This document shows, piece by piece, positions 24,935-34,136 of a DNA stretch of 39,678 nucleotides. Source of the stretch: Rhodospirillales bacterium (lineage in GTDB: Bacteria > Pseudomonadota > Alphaproteobacteria > Rhodospirillales > UBA2165); NCBI GenBank assembly GCA_028345065.1, contig JAOMCN010000020.1, forward strand, positions 1-39,678. Direction: 5' to 3'. A program made the position numbers and the translations under genes. Below the pieces are notes generated by a model that saw nothing but the letters and a program-made list of their open reading frames with translations, searched no databases and was not told the origin of the DNA. The first letter of the stretch is position 1; each line of letters begins with the position of its first letter.

Positions 24935-26164
24935 TTATAAAACCAGAATTGCTCGAAAATCGTTCACGTTAGTATATGTGGGTCCCGTTATGACTAAATC
25001 ACCTAATCCCTCAAAAAACGTGTAGACATCATTATTTTCGAGATACGTTTTAGCATCAAATCCAGATTCGTGCGCCCGGTGGAGCGTATCAGGCTTTACA
25101 ATAGCTCCAGCGTTATCTCCGCTGCCATCAATTCCGTCGGTATCACAGGCTAATGCATATACATTTTTGGCGCCGTCCAGTTCTAGTGCAAGACCAAGCA
25201 GAAACTCCGTATTTGGCCCGCCTCTACCCCGTCCATTAACTGTTACAGTCGTTTCACCCCCCGAAAGATAAACGTGTTTTTGTTTATTTTCTCGCAATAC
25301 CAGCTGGGCTACGTTTTGGCCAACAACCCTGGATTCACCTTCTATAGAGTCGCCCAAAACAGTAACGTCGATACCATGGTTTCTTGCATGAGATTTGGCC
25401 GCCTCTAGAGAGGTTTTTGAAGATCCAATAATGGAATGCGTACCCAAAAATGATACACCTTCTTTTTCCTCCATTTTTCCTTTTAGATGTTCCAACACGG
25501 ATGAGGGAATGCTTAAACCGTACTTCTCGAGGATTACTAAGGCGTCTGAGACCTTTGATGTGTCGGGGATCGTCGGCCCAGAAGCCACGAGGGACGGATC
25601 ATCTCCCGGTACATCGGAAATAATTAATGTATGGAGGCGAGCGGGCATACAAGATTGACCGAGACGACCACCCTTTACCGCGGATAGATGCTTCCGTACC
25701 GTATTTATTTCAGAAATTGGAGCACCGCATTTAACCAGCATTTCATTTACCTTCTGCTTGTCTTTAAACGCGATGTTATCCGCGGGTAAAGTCAGAAGTG
25801 CTGATCCACCACCTGAAATTAAACACAACACCAAATCTTCTTTGGTTAAACCTTCAAGGTATCCCAGCATTCTGCCAGCTGCCGTTAAACCCGCTTCATC
25901 AGGAATAGGATGAGATGCTTGAACAATTTCTATGTAATTACATGGTCTATGAAAACCGTAACGGGTTATGACTAAACCCTCCATTGGTTTAGTCCAGTGG
26001 CGTTCAACTACTTCTGCCATTGCAGCTGAGGCCTTCCCTGCTCCGATTACAATGGAACGACCCTCTGACGGCTTAGGCAAATAAGAAGGAAGACACTCCT
26101 GCGGTAGTGCCGCCTTTACGGCAACATCAAATAGGGAATTTAAAAATTTGACCGGATCATCCAT
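24935..26164 (-). CDS. Glycerate 2-kinase (MOFRL/GckA-TtuD family)
   Basis: Glycerate 2-kinase phosphorylates D-glycerate to 2-phosphoglycerate for entry into glycolysis or the serine cycle; older annotations call it hydroxypyruvate reductase (TtuD). The N-terminal domain shows VIGAGKASAAMAE and the CLISGGGSALLTLPADN loop, followed by KHLSAVKGGRLG and ISDVPGDDPSLVASGPT, all highly conserved family blocks. The C-terminal MOFRL domain shows YLSGGETTVTVNGRGRGGPNTE and ACDTDGIDGSGDNAGAIV. The length of 409 is normal. It is the only minus-strand gene between 8.6 and 34 kb, so it is probably a single unit, divergent from iorA. Relation to the neighbouring pathways is not evident; glyoxylate, serine or tartrate metabolism are possible sources of glycerate. 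Confidence 0.9.
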   Translation of the reverse strand: MDDPVKFLNSLFDVAVKAALPQECLPSYLPKPSEGRSIVIGAGKASAAMAEVVERHWTKPMEGLVITRYGFHRPCNYIEIVQASHPIPDEAGLTAAGRMLGYLEGLTKEDLVLCLISGGGSALLTLPADNIAFKDKQKVNEMLVKCGAPISEINTVRKHLSAVKGGRLGQSCMPARLHTLIISDVPGDDPSLVASGPTIPDTSKVSDALVILEKYGLSIPSSVLEHLKGKMEEKEGVSFLGTHSIIGSSKTSLEAAKSHARNHGIDVTVLGDSIEGESRVVGQNVAQLVLRENKQKHVYLSGGETTVTVNGRGRGGPNTEFLLGLALELDGAKNVYALACDTDGIDGSGDNAGAIVKPDTLHRAHESGFDAKTYLENNDVYTFFEGLGDLVITGPTYTNVNDFRAILVL

Positions 26165-26224
26165 AAGTCCGTTTTATCTCGTTAATTCGCAGTTGGACAG
26201 GGTGCCGCTAATACCTCTGTTCAT

Positions 26225-26253
26225 TAGACTTGTTCGAAAGAGGTTCCTATACT
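26225..26253 (+). promoter_or_regulatory. Candidate sigma70 promoter for iorAB
   Basis: TAGACT (26225-26230, four of six) and TATACT (26248-26253, five of six) are separated by 17 bases. Transcription would begin about 26260, leaving a leader of about 27 bases to the ATG at 26287. This placement also argues against the longer iorA start at 26230. Confidence 0.4.
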
Positions 26254-26286
26254 AACCAATACAGGATACGAGGGAGAAAATCGGTC

Positions 26287-28425
26287 ATGGAAAGATCATT
26301 CGCCAAGGAAATTGAGCTATTAAGTCTTGGCAAAGGTGAGACCTTCCACGGGGAAGGTATTCTTGCCGTTACAAAGGCTCTTTTACAGTCAGGAGTATCT
26401 TATGTCGGCGGTTATCAGGGAGCACCTGTATCCCACCTGCTAGACGTTCTGGTTCAGGCAAAAGATCTGATGGGTGAGCTCGGTATCAACGTAGAAGCCA
26501 ACTCTAGTGAAGCTTCAGCTGCCGCTATGTTGGCTGCATCTATTAACTACCCAGTTCGTGGAGCGGTTACCTGGAAGTCCGTAGTTGGAACAAATGTGGC
26601 TGCTGACGCGCTTTCCAATCTCTCCTCAGCCGGCGTGAAAGGCGGGGCGCTGATTATTTCCGGTGAAGATTATGGTGAAGGTGCCAGCATCATACAAGAA
26701 CGCACCCACGCCTTCGCTCTGAAATCTACAATCTGGATGGTAGACCCAAGACCAAACCTCGAAACCATCGCCCATATGGTAGAAAAAAGTTTTGAATTAT
26801 CAGAAGTAAGTAATTCCCCGGTTATGATGGAGCTGCGTATTCGGGCATGCCATGTTCAGGGATCATTCAAAGCTAAGGATAATGTAGTTGCCAAGGTTAG
26901 CTCAATTAACAAACAAGCAGAGCCGGCTTCCTTTCTTTATGCACGACTTAGCCACCCGCCAGTGACCTTCATCCAAGAAAAACAGAAATTGGAGAACCGA
27001 CTTCCCGCTGCACAGAAATTTATTCTCGAAAACCAATTGAATGAGGTTTTTTCGGGGGATATTTCTTCCCACGGGATCATCGTGCAAGGAGGTCTTTTTA
27101 ATACGCTGATGCGCCGTCTAAGTAACCTGCATTTGGCAGATGCCTTCGGTAACAGCCGAGTTCCCATTCTCGTCCTAAACGTGACACATCCTCTCGTACC
27201 TGAACAAATACAGGAATTCTGTTTAACAAAAGAGTCGGTACTGGTTATTGAGGAAGGTAATCCAGAGTTCATAGAGCAACAAATAGGACAAATTCTCCGG
27301 CGCGCTGACATTCAGACACGCCTTCACGGAAAAGACATTCTTCCCCAGGCGGGCGAGTATTCGGCAGAGGTTGTCACGAAAGGCCTTGTAGAGTTTCTTA
27401 GCCAGAACGAACCTGACGGCGTAAATGTCGAAAAGCTGAGAGATGAAGCCGCAAATTTAACGAATATAAAAATATCCGCACAAGACTCCCTTGATGAGAG
27501 CCTGCCGGCGCGTCCGCCCGGTTTCTGCACAGGTTGTCCAGAACGTCCGGTATTCTCCGCCATCAAACTCCTCAAAGAAGAGATTGGAGACATCCATATT
27601 GCAGCGGATATTGGTTGTCATGCATTTGGCACATTTGAGCCGTTTAGCATGGGTAATTCTATCCTGGGCTACGGAATGAGCCTAGCAAGTGCTGCCGGCG
27701 TCCGACAGATTCAGAAAAAACGTACAATCAGTATTATGGGGGATGGCGGATTTTGGCATAATGGTCTGCAAACTGGTGTCCTATCGACGCTCTTTAACGA
27801 GGGGGATGCCATACTGATCATCATGCAGAATGGATATGCCTCTGCGACTGGGCAACAATACATACCCTCAAGCGTAAAACTTGATAACCAAAAACCCATA
27901 TCCAGTGACATTGAAAAGACGCTTAATGCTTTAGGTGTTAAATGGCTTAAGACTATCCGCACCTACAGTGTCGATGTAATGGTTAATACTCTTCGGGAAG
28001 CGATGACCACAAGTTTTGATGGCCTTAAAGTCATTATAGCTGATGGTGAATGCATGTTAGCCCGTCAACGGCGTCTGAAAACGGATAATAGACGGAAAAT
28101 CGAGACCGGCTTAAAAGTAGTAACGCCACGCTTCGGCGTAGATGATGAAATCTGTACCGGCGATCATTCCTGTATCCGACTTTCAGGCTGCCCATCGTTG
28201 ACCATAAAACCTAACCCCGATCCATTGCGAACGGACCCAGTCGCACACGTCATCAATAGTTGTGTAGGATGCGGGCTTTGTGGTGAAATTGCCCATGCTG
28301 CCGTACTATGTCCCTCATTTTACAAAGCCGAGCGCATCCAAAATCCCGGACAATTAGAAAAAGTCATCCACAGGATCAGGCAATCCATCATTGGTCTCAT
28401 GACAAATGAAAAATCTATAGTATGA
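26287..28425 (+). CDS. iorA: Indolepyruvate ferredoxin oxidoreductase, alpha subunit
   Basis: IorA is the thiamine-diphosphate subunit that oxidatively decarboxylates arylpyruvates (from Trp, Phe, Tyr) to aryl-acetyl-CoA, passing electrons to ferredoxin. Domain order is an N-terminal pyrimidine-binding domain (GYQGAPVSHLLDVLVQA, residue about 40) and a middle domain. The CTGCPERPVF motif opens the ThDP C-domain, which has the ThDP/Mg motif GDGGFWHNGL with NGYASATGQQ. A C-terminal 4Fe-4S region (CTGDHSC, SCVGCGLCGEIA, LCPS) ends the protein. The ATG at 26287 has GAGGGAG upstream and starts with the conserved block; an in-frame ATG at 26230 overlaps the predicted promoter. Length is about 712. 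It overlaps iorB by four bases. Substrate preference (indole-, phenyl- or other pyruvate) is inferred. Confidence 0.93.
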   Translation: MERSFAKEIELLSLGKGETFHGEGILAVTKALLQSGVSYVGGYQGAPVSHLLDVLVQAKDLMGELGINVEANSSEASAAAMLAASINYPVRGAVTWKSVVGTNVAADALSNLSSAGVKGGALIISGEDYGEGASIIQERTHAFALKSTIWMVDPRPNLETIAHMVEKSFELSEVSNSPVMMELRIRACHVQGSFKAKDNVVAKVSSINKQAEPASFLYARLSHPPVTFIQEKQKLENRLPAAQKFILENQLNEVFSGDISSHGIIVQGGLFNTLMRRLSNLHLADAFGNSRVPILVLNVTHPLVPEQIQEFCLTKESVLVIEEGNPEFIEQQIGQILRRADIQTRLHGKDILPQAGEYSAEVVTKGLVEFLSQNEPDGVNVEKLRDEAANLTNIKISAQDSLDESLPARPPGFCTGCPERPVFSAIKLLKEEIGDIHIAADIGCHAFGTFEPFSMGNSILGYGMSLASAAGVRQIQKKRTISIMGDGGFWHNGLQTGVLSTLFNEGDAILIIMQNGYASATGQQYIPSSVKLDNQKPISSDIEKTLNALGVKWLKTIRTYSVDVMVNTLREAMTTSFDGLKVIIADGECMLARQRRLKTDNRRKIETGLKVVTPRFGVDDEICTGDHSCIRLSGCPSLTIKPNPDPLRTDPVAHVINSCVGCGLCGEIAHAAVLCPSFYKAERIQNPGQLEKVIHRIRQSIIGLMTNEKSIV

Positions 28426-29945
28426 CGAACAAGGAAATGACTTCTTCACTTAATATCCTCATCGCCGCCATGGGTGGTGAGGGCGGTGGTGTTTTAATGG
28501 ACTGGATTGTAAAGACTGCGATAGCAGCTGGCCTTCCGGTCCAGGCTACATCGATACCGGGCGTTGCCCAGAGAACAGGGGCTACAACATATTATATCGA
28601 GATATGGCCGGAAAGATTAGATGGCGACGTGGGCAAACGACCTATTTTCTCTTTAAGCCCGGCTATTGGAGAGATAGATATTATGATTGCCACTGAACTC
28701 GCTGAAGGTGCGCGGGCGCTTGGTAACGGGTTTATTACTCCGAACCGCACAACCTTGATCTCATCAACTCATCGGGTTTTTTTGACTCTAGAGAAGATGG
28801 CAATGGGGGACGGTCGATTAGACGATAAAAAACTATATGCGGCACTTAAACGAAGCGCCAAAAAGTCGGTTATGTTCGATGCCTCCGAGGTTGCAGTCCA
28901 GCACAATACCATCATAAATGCCGTGTTATTAGGAGCTTTGGCTGGAACGGGAACTCTCCCCTTCGAGCCCGATGCATATACAGCTTCAATTAAAGCCGAA
29001 GGAAAATCTATTGAACCGAACCTCGCCGGGTTCAGGGCAGGGCTAGAAAATTCTCAGGCCGGAAGTAAACGTTCGGGACAAAACATTATTAATTCAGAAA
29101 CAGGCGGCAAAGTTGCACCAACTCTGGAAACTAGGGTTAATCAGAATTTTCCTGCGGAAACGAGAGATATTATTATTCACGGCGTCAACCGTTTGACAGA
29201 CTATCAGAACACCACCTACGCAGAGAGATATCTCGATCGTTTGACCTCATTTGCGGAAATCGATAGCGACCTTTGCCGTGAAGTAGGGCGACACCTGGCA
29301 GTTCGCATGTCATTTGAAGATATTATAAGAGTTGCTCAAGCCAAAGTTCGTGAAAACCGTTTTAATCGTATCAGACGCGAACTTGACGCTATGGAGACAG
29401 AACCTTACCACATTACGGATTTCTTCAAACCCGGAATACGGGAAATTTGTGATTTGCTCCCGCCAACACTCGCCAAAATAGTTTTGTCGTGGGCGGAACG
29501 GTATGGTTACCTCGATACGTTTTACTGGGGAATGCAGGTTCGGACTACAAACATTCTGGGCTTCCTGAAGATCTGGTTTCTCTCAAAACTCCGCTGGTGG
29601 CGCCCCAGGAGTTATCGATGGTCGGAAGAACAGAAACAAATCGACGATTGGCTTAACCTTGTTCAAAATACGGCTAAAAATGATATCAAACTAGCGACAG
29701 AAGTGGTAGAACTTGCACGCTTAATAAAGGGTTACGGCAGCACACATCGACGGGGTCTTTCCAACTTCGGGCTTATCGTTGACACATATGTCACACCGCT
29801 TCTAAACGATCCTGGTCTCTTGGATGGCGCATCCTCCAGCATCAAGGAGGCAAGGGAGGCGGCTCTCGCCGACCCCGAGGGAGAGGCACTTAAGTTGGTT
29901 TTAGCAGATAAGGGTCAAAGGGTAGATGCCTTAGCTGCAGAGTAG
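28422..29945 (+). CDS. iorB: Indolepyruvate oxidoreductase beta subunit with DUF6537-type tail
   Basis: IorB is the gamma-type POR subunit that pairs with IorA. The first 200 residues carry the family motif AAMGGEGGGVLMDWIVK, then SIPGVAQRTGATTYYIEI and an INAVLLGALAGTG block. Beyond about residue 240 a long helical domain (ETRDIIIHGVNRLTDYQN to the C-terminus) matches the extra domain often called DUF6537, present in the long alphaproteobacterial and actinobacterial IorB but absent from the roughly 200-residue archaeal form. The total of 507 residues agrees. The start ATG overlaps the iorA stop (ATGA), so stoichiometric translation is expected. The extra domain's role is unknown. No ferredoxin gene is adjacent. 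Confidence 0.9.
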   Translation: MTNKEMTSSLNILIAAMGGEGGGVLMDWIVKTAIAAGLPVQATSIPGVAQRTGATTYYIEIWPERLDGDVGKRPIFSLSPAIGEIDIMIATELAEGARALGNGFITPNRTTLISSTHRVFLTLEKMAMGDGRLDDKKLYAALKRSAKKSVMFDASEVAVQHNTIINAVLLGALAGTGTLPFEPDAYTASIKAEGKSIEPNLAGFRAGLENSQAGSKRSGQNIINSETGGKVAPTLETRVNQNFPAETRDIIIHGVNRLTDYQNTTYAERYLDRLTSFAEIDSDLCREVGRHLAVRMSFEDIIRVAQAKVRENRFNRIRRELDAMETEPYHITDFFKPGIREICDLLPPTLAKIVLSWAERYGYLDTFYWGMQVRTTNILGFLKIWFLSKLRWWRPRSYRWSEEQKQIDDWLNLVQNTAKNDIKLATEVVELARLIKGYGSTHRRGLSNFGLIVDTYVTPLLNDPGLLDGASSSIKEAREAALADPEGEALKLVLADKGQRVDALAAE

Positions 29946-29969
29946 CTATACTAAACGATGATAATAGCT
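29944..29969. repeat. Inverted repeat at the iorB end, weak terminator candidate
   Basis: AGCTAT and ATAGCT (6 bp) flank a 14-base loop that begins at the iorB stop codon and is followed by TTAGTTGATTT. The stem is short, so termination here is only a possibility. Confidence 0.22.
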
Positions 29970-30074
29970 TTAGTTGATTTAAGTTTGGTATCGCGAAGGA
30001 ATTAACTTACGGCAATGTTAATCTCTTCAATTTTTGACTGAAAACCGAATTAACCATAAATCAAGAGGTAAATT

Positions 30075-30938
30075 ATGATTGGTGTTATTGGAGGAACCGG
30101 GATCACAGGCAGTCAACTCGTCGCCGCGTTAAAGGTAAGAGCAGCGGAATTTCGGTGTATTGTTCGTGACCCAGATGCTGCGAAGGCTAAGCTGGGAGAT
30201 GATGTTCAACTTGTTCGGGGAGATTTATCAGATACATCTAGTCTACAGTCTGCAATGAGTGGGATTGATACACTTTACATTTTGTGCGGACACAGCCCCA
30301 TGTTACAGCAATTAGAGATCAATGCGTTGGAAGCGGCAAAAAAAGCTGGTGTCTCTTACATCGTCTACGCGTCAGGTTCTGAGAAAGGCATTCGACCCGA
30401 CAGCCCCTCCAAAGTCATGCAAATGCATTATCATGTTGAAGAAGCCATTAAATCAAGTGGTATCGATTGGGCAGTAAGTCGCCCAAACTATTTTATGAGC
30501 ACTCTAATGAGCATGGCCGAACCGGTTGCAAAGATGGGAAAATTAATTACTTCCCTACCCAAGGAAAAAGGCATTTCAATGATCCACCCTACTGATATTG
30601 GTGAAGCAGCCGCCGAAATAATCTTGAACAGGGATCGTGCCGGTCAGACTTATTTCCTGACCGGTCCTGTAATAACCATGGGACAGGTTCTCGAGGAAAT
30701 ATCCAAGGCCGTCGGCAAATCTATTGAATACGTTCAAGTCCCTCCCGAAGCTGCTGAAAAAGCCATGAAAGATAAAGGCATGCCCGACTGGCTGATAGCG
30801 CATGTGAGCGGAATGATGGGAATTGTAGCAAAGGGTGATATGGACGGTGTAACGGACTGGGTAGAACAATTGACCGGACACCCCCCCCGCACTCTGGACC
30901 AATGGCTAGATGGCGCTAAGGGCGCGTTTGGCGGCTAG
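30075..30938 (+). CDS. NmrA-like NAD(P)-binding protein (atypical SDR)
   Basis: This is an atypical SDR of the NmrA/QOR2 type, 287 residues. The N-terminal dinucleotide motif IGVIGGTGITGSQL (GGTGxxG) and the early CIVRDPDAAKAKL stretch suggest an NADP-binding pocket. The VYASGSEKG segment and the SRPNYFMST strand are typical of NmrA-like proteins. The MIHPTDIGEAAAEIIL block and the C-terminal substrate-side helix (LTGHPPRTLDQWL) are also family features. Members act as NAD(P)H-quinone reductases or redox sensors. AGAGG precedes the ATG by about eight bases. It stands 129 bases after iorB and 209 bases before the first flavin hydroxylase, so it may be an independent unit. The reaction is not known. 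Confidence 0.82.
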   Translation: MIGVIGGTGITGSQLVAALKVRAAEFRCIVRDPDAAKAKLGDDVQLVRGDLSDTSSLQSAMSGIDTLYILCGHSPMLQQLEINALEAAKKAGVSYIVYASGSEKGIRPDSPSKVMQMHYHVEEAIKSSGIDWAVSRPNYFMSTLMSMAEPVAKMGKLITSLPKEKGISMIHPTDIGEAAAEIILNRDRAGQTYFLTGPVITMGQVLEEISKAVGKSIEYVQVPPEAAEKAMKDKGMPDWLIAHVSGMMGIVAKGDMDGVTDWVEQLTGHPPRTLDQWLDGAKGAFGG

Positions 30939-30968
30939 AAACAAACCAAGGAAATTGGCGTAATTAGA

Positions 30969-30989
30969 CATTTAACCAAATGTTAAATG
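30969..30989. repeat. 8-bp inverted repeat downstream of the NmrA-like gene
   Basis: CATTTAAC and GTTAAATG are a perfect inverted repeat with a 5-base loop, 30 bases after the NmrA-like stop. Without a T-run it resembles an operator or mRNA 3' hairpin more than a standard terminator. Confidence 0.3.
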
Positions 30990-31147
30990 CCGCTCATTTC
31001 CTCTGGGAAGCGCGATTAGCAAAAGGCAGTAACGAGCTCCTTAGTAATACCATTTAGCCAACCTGCAAACTTAAGCACGAACAAGATCTATATAGAATTA
31101 AAATCCTGAGACTGGCCACGCTCAGTGTTAGTCTCTACCATCGGGTC

Positions 31148-32812
31148 ATGACCAAACTCGATACGGATGTTATTATCGTCGGTGGTGGGCCTGCCGGTCT
31201 TCTCCTTGCCATCGAACTTGGGAGGAGGCAGATACGAACCATCCTTTTCGATCAAGACTACTCCACTACTATAAATCCCCAGGCCAATGCTACCCAAGCG
31301 AGAACGATGGAGCACTACAGACGGCTGGGCTTTGCCAACGAAGTGCGAACGCAAGGCCTTCCACCGAATTACCCCACCGATATAGCTTACTTCACGACTT
31401 TTTCCGGTTACGAGCTTGCACGCTTCCAACTGCCTTCCGCAGATGAGGCCAAAGATTTGATCAAAAACATGGGTGGATCCTGGAGCGCTGCAGAGTTACC
31501 TCACCGTGTATCACAAATGTATGTAGAACAGGTACTACACCGGCAAGCAACTCGACTGAAATCTGTCGTTTTACGCTACCAACACGAAGTTACCAAAGTA
31601 ATAGATAACATCGACCATGTGACGGCCACCGTCGTCACTGACAAAAATACGTTTGTTGTTTCAGCCCAATATATAATTGGTTGTGATGGACCACGCAGTA
31701 CTGTTCGCAAACACTTGGGGATTACAATGGAGGGAGAAGCCAACAAGAAACGGGACTTCGTTGGAGGTTATATGCATGCCGTCTATCTTAAGGGAAAACA
31801 CCTCTATGATGCAATTAACGGGGATCCAGCCTGGATGCATGTTAATGTTAATCACCGACGCCGATGTTTTTTAGTGGCGATCGACGGTAAATCTGAATTT
31901 GTATTTCACACCCAGTTAAAATCGGGCGAAGACAAAGACAAAATTTCTGAAACCCAAACCCGAAATATGTTTGCAGAATGTATGGGAAGATCTGTTAATT
32001 TTGACATTATCAGCCGCTCATCCTGGACCGCTGGATTTACATTAGTTGCCGAAAAACTATCAGTGGACCGCATTTTTCTTGCGGGAGATGCAGCACATTT
32101 ATTCACACCTACCGGTGGTCTTGGTTACAATACCGCAATTGAAGACGCCGTTAATCTTGGCTGGAAACTAGCGGCGGTCATAAAAAAATGGGGAGGGTCT
32201 CGTCTGTTAGACTCATACCAAATGGAACGTCATCCCAGTGCGGTCCGTAATACTAATTACGCTCGGGGCTTCGCAGAATCTCTTGGTAGTTTCAAGCCGA
32301 AGCCGGAGTTAGAGGCGCATACCTCTGAAGGCTCTAAACTTCGTGCAGAAGCGAGTGACTACTTCAACCGCCATGGGCGAGAGGAGTTCAATATTCCGGG
32401 CATCACCTTTGGTAACCGATATGACGGTTCTCCCATAATTGTCTCTGACGGAAGCGAACCTCCACCTGATCGGGCCAATATGTATCAACCGACTGCCTGT
32501 CCCGGTGGACGTGCACCTCATCTCTGGTTACAAAACACCACTGGTAAGACGGCATCTCTTTATGATCAATTTGGTTTCGAGTTTACGCTATTATGTTTCG
32601 ATGGAGGGGATAAAAATATTATTGGGCCCCTTACTTCAACTGCTAAATCGGCAGGGCTTTTGCTATCAGTTGTCGACGTCGCCGGGGAAGAAGCCCGTGA
32701 ACTTTATAAATCCAATTTTGCTCTCATAAGGCCCGATCAAATTGTTGCGTGGCGAGGAGATCAATTACCAGAAGAACCGGAAAAAATCATCAAGGTATTG
32801 ACTGGTAAATAG
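31148..32812 (+). CDS. FAD-dependent aromatic hydroxylase (PheA/TfdB-type)
   Basis: This is a flavoprotein monooxygenase of the group A phenol/2,4-dichlorophenol/MhpA-type family, 554 residues, which hydroxylates an aromatic ring with NAD(P)H and O2. The FAD motif VIIVGGGPAGLLLAIEL is at residues 8-25. The second site is the DG motif IGCDGPRSTVRKHLG. The third is FLAGDAAHLFTPTGGLGYNT with the GD motif. The last 170 residues form the thioredoxin-like C-terminal domain, with ACPGGRAPHLWL and a closing LIRPDQIVAWRGD. The ATG lacks a strong ribosome site (GGG at about seven bases). It is followed after 18 bases by a second flavin hydroxylase. Substrate unknown; aromatic catabolism is likely given iorAB upstream. 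Confidence 0.88.
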   Translation: MTKLDTDVIIVGGGPAGLLLAIELGRRQIRTILFDQDYSTTINPQANATQARTMEHYRRLGFANEVRTQGLPPNYPTDIAYFTTFSGYELARFQLPSADEAKDLIKNMGGSWSAAELPHRVSQMYVEQVLHRQATRLKSVVLRYQHEVTKVIDNIDHVTATVVTDKNTFVVSAQYIIGCDGPRSTVRKHLGITMEGEANKKRDFVGGYMHAVYLKGKHLYDAINGDPAWMHVNVNHRRRCFLVAIDGKSEFVFHTQLKSGEDKDKISETQTRNMFAECMGRSVNFDIISRSSWTAGFTLVAEKLSVDRIFLAGDAAHLFTPTGGLGYNTAIEDAVNLGWKLAAVIKKWGGSRLLDSYQMERHPSAVRNTNYARGFAESLGSFKPKPELEAHTSEGSKLRAEASDYFNRHGREEFNIPGITFGNRYDGSPIIVSDGSEPPPDRANMYQPTACPGGRAPHLWLQNTTGKTASLYDQFGFEFTLLCFDGGDKNIIGPLTSTAKSAGLLLSVVDVAGEEARELYKSNFALIRPDQIVAWRGDQLPEEPEKIIKVLTGK

Positions 32813-32830
32813 AAATTAAGAATCAAAATT

Positions 32831-34051
32831 ATGAATGGAAGACGTGCTGTTATCGTAGGTGGATCTATAGGCGGCTTGTTTGCCGGCAACATGTTGGTCC
32901 AGCAAGGTTGGAAAGTAGATATTCTCGAACGTGCGAAAGATGATCTCGCGTCTCGGGGTACCGGTATCGCCCGCCACTTAGAACTGGAACAATTATTAAA
33001 ACGCCTTGGCATAGTGGTGGACAATACTGTCGGCATTGACGTTAGCGGTAGGACAGCCTTCGACCGTAATGGTGAAATTATTGTCGAATATAATTTGCCA
33101 CAACGTTTAGGCGCCTGGAACAGGGTATTTGAGCCCTTATTCGAGAAATTTCCTAGAGAGCATTACCATAACGGATCTGAATTTACTGGAATGGAAACCA
33201 CTGACGTTGTTACCAAGGTTCAAACAGCAAATGGTCAGGATTTTGAAGCTGATGTCGTTATCGGGGCAGACGGCTTCAGTTCAACTGTCCGGGAACTTGT
33301 TGCACCCGGCGTGAAGCCGACCTACGGCGGTTATGTCGCCTGGCGCGGCGTTAGCGGTGAGGAAAACTTGACCGTGGAATTTTTGACCAGCATTTTTTCT
33401 CATTATGCATTCCTTTTTTTACCAAAAAGCCTTTTAATCGGTTACCCCATGGCAGGTTCTAATGGGTCAGTTACCATTGGTAAGCGTCGTTACAATTATC
33501 TTTGGTATTACCCAACAACAGAAGAAAACCTCAAAAAACTTTTGACTGATAACGAGGGGCACTTACATGAAAATGGAATTCCGCCACCTCTTATACAAAG
33601 GACCCACATTGACGAACTAAAAATGAATGCTCAAAGACTTATGCCAGAAAATTTTCTGGAGGCAGTATTCAAAGCTGACACAACGATGTTTCAGCCAATC
33701 TACGATGTTAATTCTGATCGCATCGTTTTTAATAATGTAGCATTGATCGGCGATGCTGCCTTCGTCGCGCGACCGCATGTAGGGGTGGGTGTCCTCAAAG
33801 CCGCACAGGATGCTATTTCACTGGCCACCTCTTTGTCAGAATGCCACACAATTTCTGAAGCTCTTACGCGATACGAATATGAACGTCTCCAAGCAGGAAA
33901 ACGTGCAGTTACGCACGGCAGGAATTTAGGCGCTTTTATTGAGCGTGGATTGGATAAACCCGAGGACGACCCAACCCTTAATCTACCGCCGGAACGCATA
34001 ATACGAGTGAGTGGCCGACCCTATGAGCATGTTCTTGAACAAAATCTCTAA
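32831..34051 (+). CDS. FAD-dependent monooxygenase, salicylate/2,6-dihydroxypyridine hydroxylase-like
   Basis: This is a second flavoprotein monooxygenase, of the salicylate/6-hydroxynicotinate/2,6-dihydroxypyridine hydroxylase class, 406 residues and without a thioredoxin-like C-domain. The FAD motif VIVGGSIGGLFAGNMLVQQG is near residue 6. The DG motif appears as IGADGFSSTVRELV, with the neighbouring GGYVAWRGVSGE block characteristic of the DHPH-type subgroup, and the GD motif as ALIGDAAFVARPHVGVGVLKA. The HVGVGVLKA form supports DHPH-like over salicylate hydroxylase. It is 18 bases downstream of the other hydroxylase and probably cotranscribed, so the two may act in consecutive steps. The substrate, an aromatic or N-heterocycle, is not determined. 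The gene converges on a Popeye-like gene. Confidence 0.85.
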   Translation: MNGRRAVIVGGSIGGLFAGNMLVQQGWKVDILERAKDDLASRGTGIARHLELEQLLKRLGIVVDNTVGIDVSGRTAFDRNGEIIVEYNLPQRLGAWNRVFEPLFEKFPREHYHNGSEFTGMETTDVVTKVQTANGQDFEADVVIGADGFSSTVRELVAPGVKPTYGGYVAWRGVSGEENLTVEFLTSIFSHYAFLFLPKSLLIGYPMAGSNGSVTIGKRRYNYLWYYPTTEENLKKLLTDNEGHLHENGIPPPLIQRTHIDELKMNAQRLMPENFLEAVFKADTTMFQPIYDVNSDRIVFNNVALIGDAAFVARPHVGVGVLKAAQDAISLATSLSECHTISEALTRYEYERLQAGKRAVTHGRNLGAFIERGLDKPEDDPTLNLPPERIIRVSGRPYEHVLEQNL

Positions 34052-34071
34052 CCAGAAATTGAGCGAGCCTC

Positions 34072-34136
34072 AAACACCTTTTAAGAATAACAGCATCAAC
34101 GTTAATTTTGTAATGAAACAATTCCCTAAGGTGTTT
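34072..34136. terminator. Inverted repeat between convergent genes, candidate bidirectional terminator
   Basis: AAACACCTT (34072-34080) and AAGGTGTTT (34128-34136) are perfect 9-bp inverted arms with a 47-base loop. They span the gap between the second hydroxylase and the oppositely oriented Popeye-like gene and reach into the latter's last codon. The long loop makes this uncertain. Confidence 0.3.

Noticed and set aside
26230-26286. Longer iorA start
   Set aside because: It would put the first 8 codons inside the predicted -10/-35 region, and conserved sequence begins after the ATG at 26287, which has a ribosome site.
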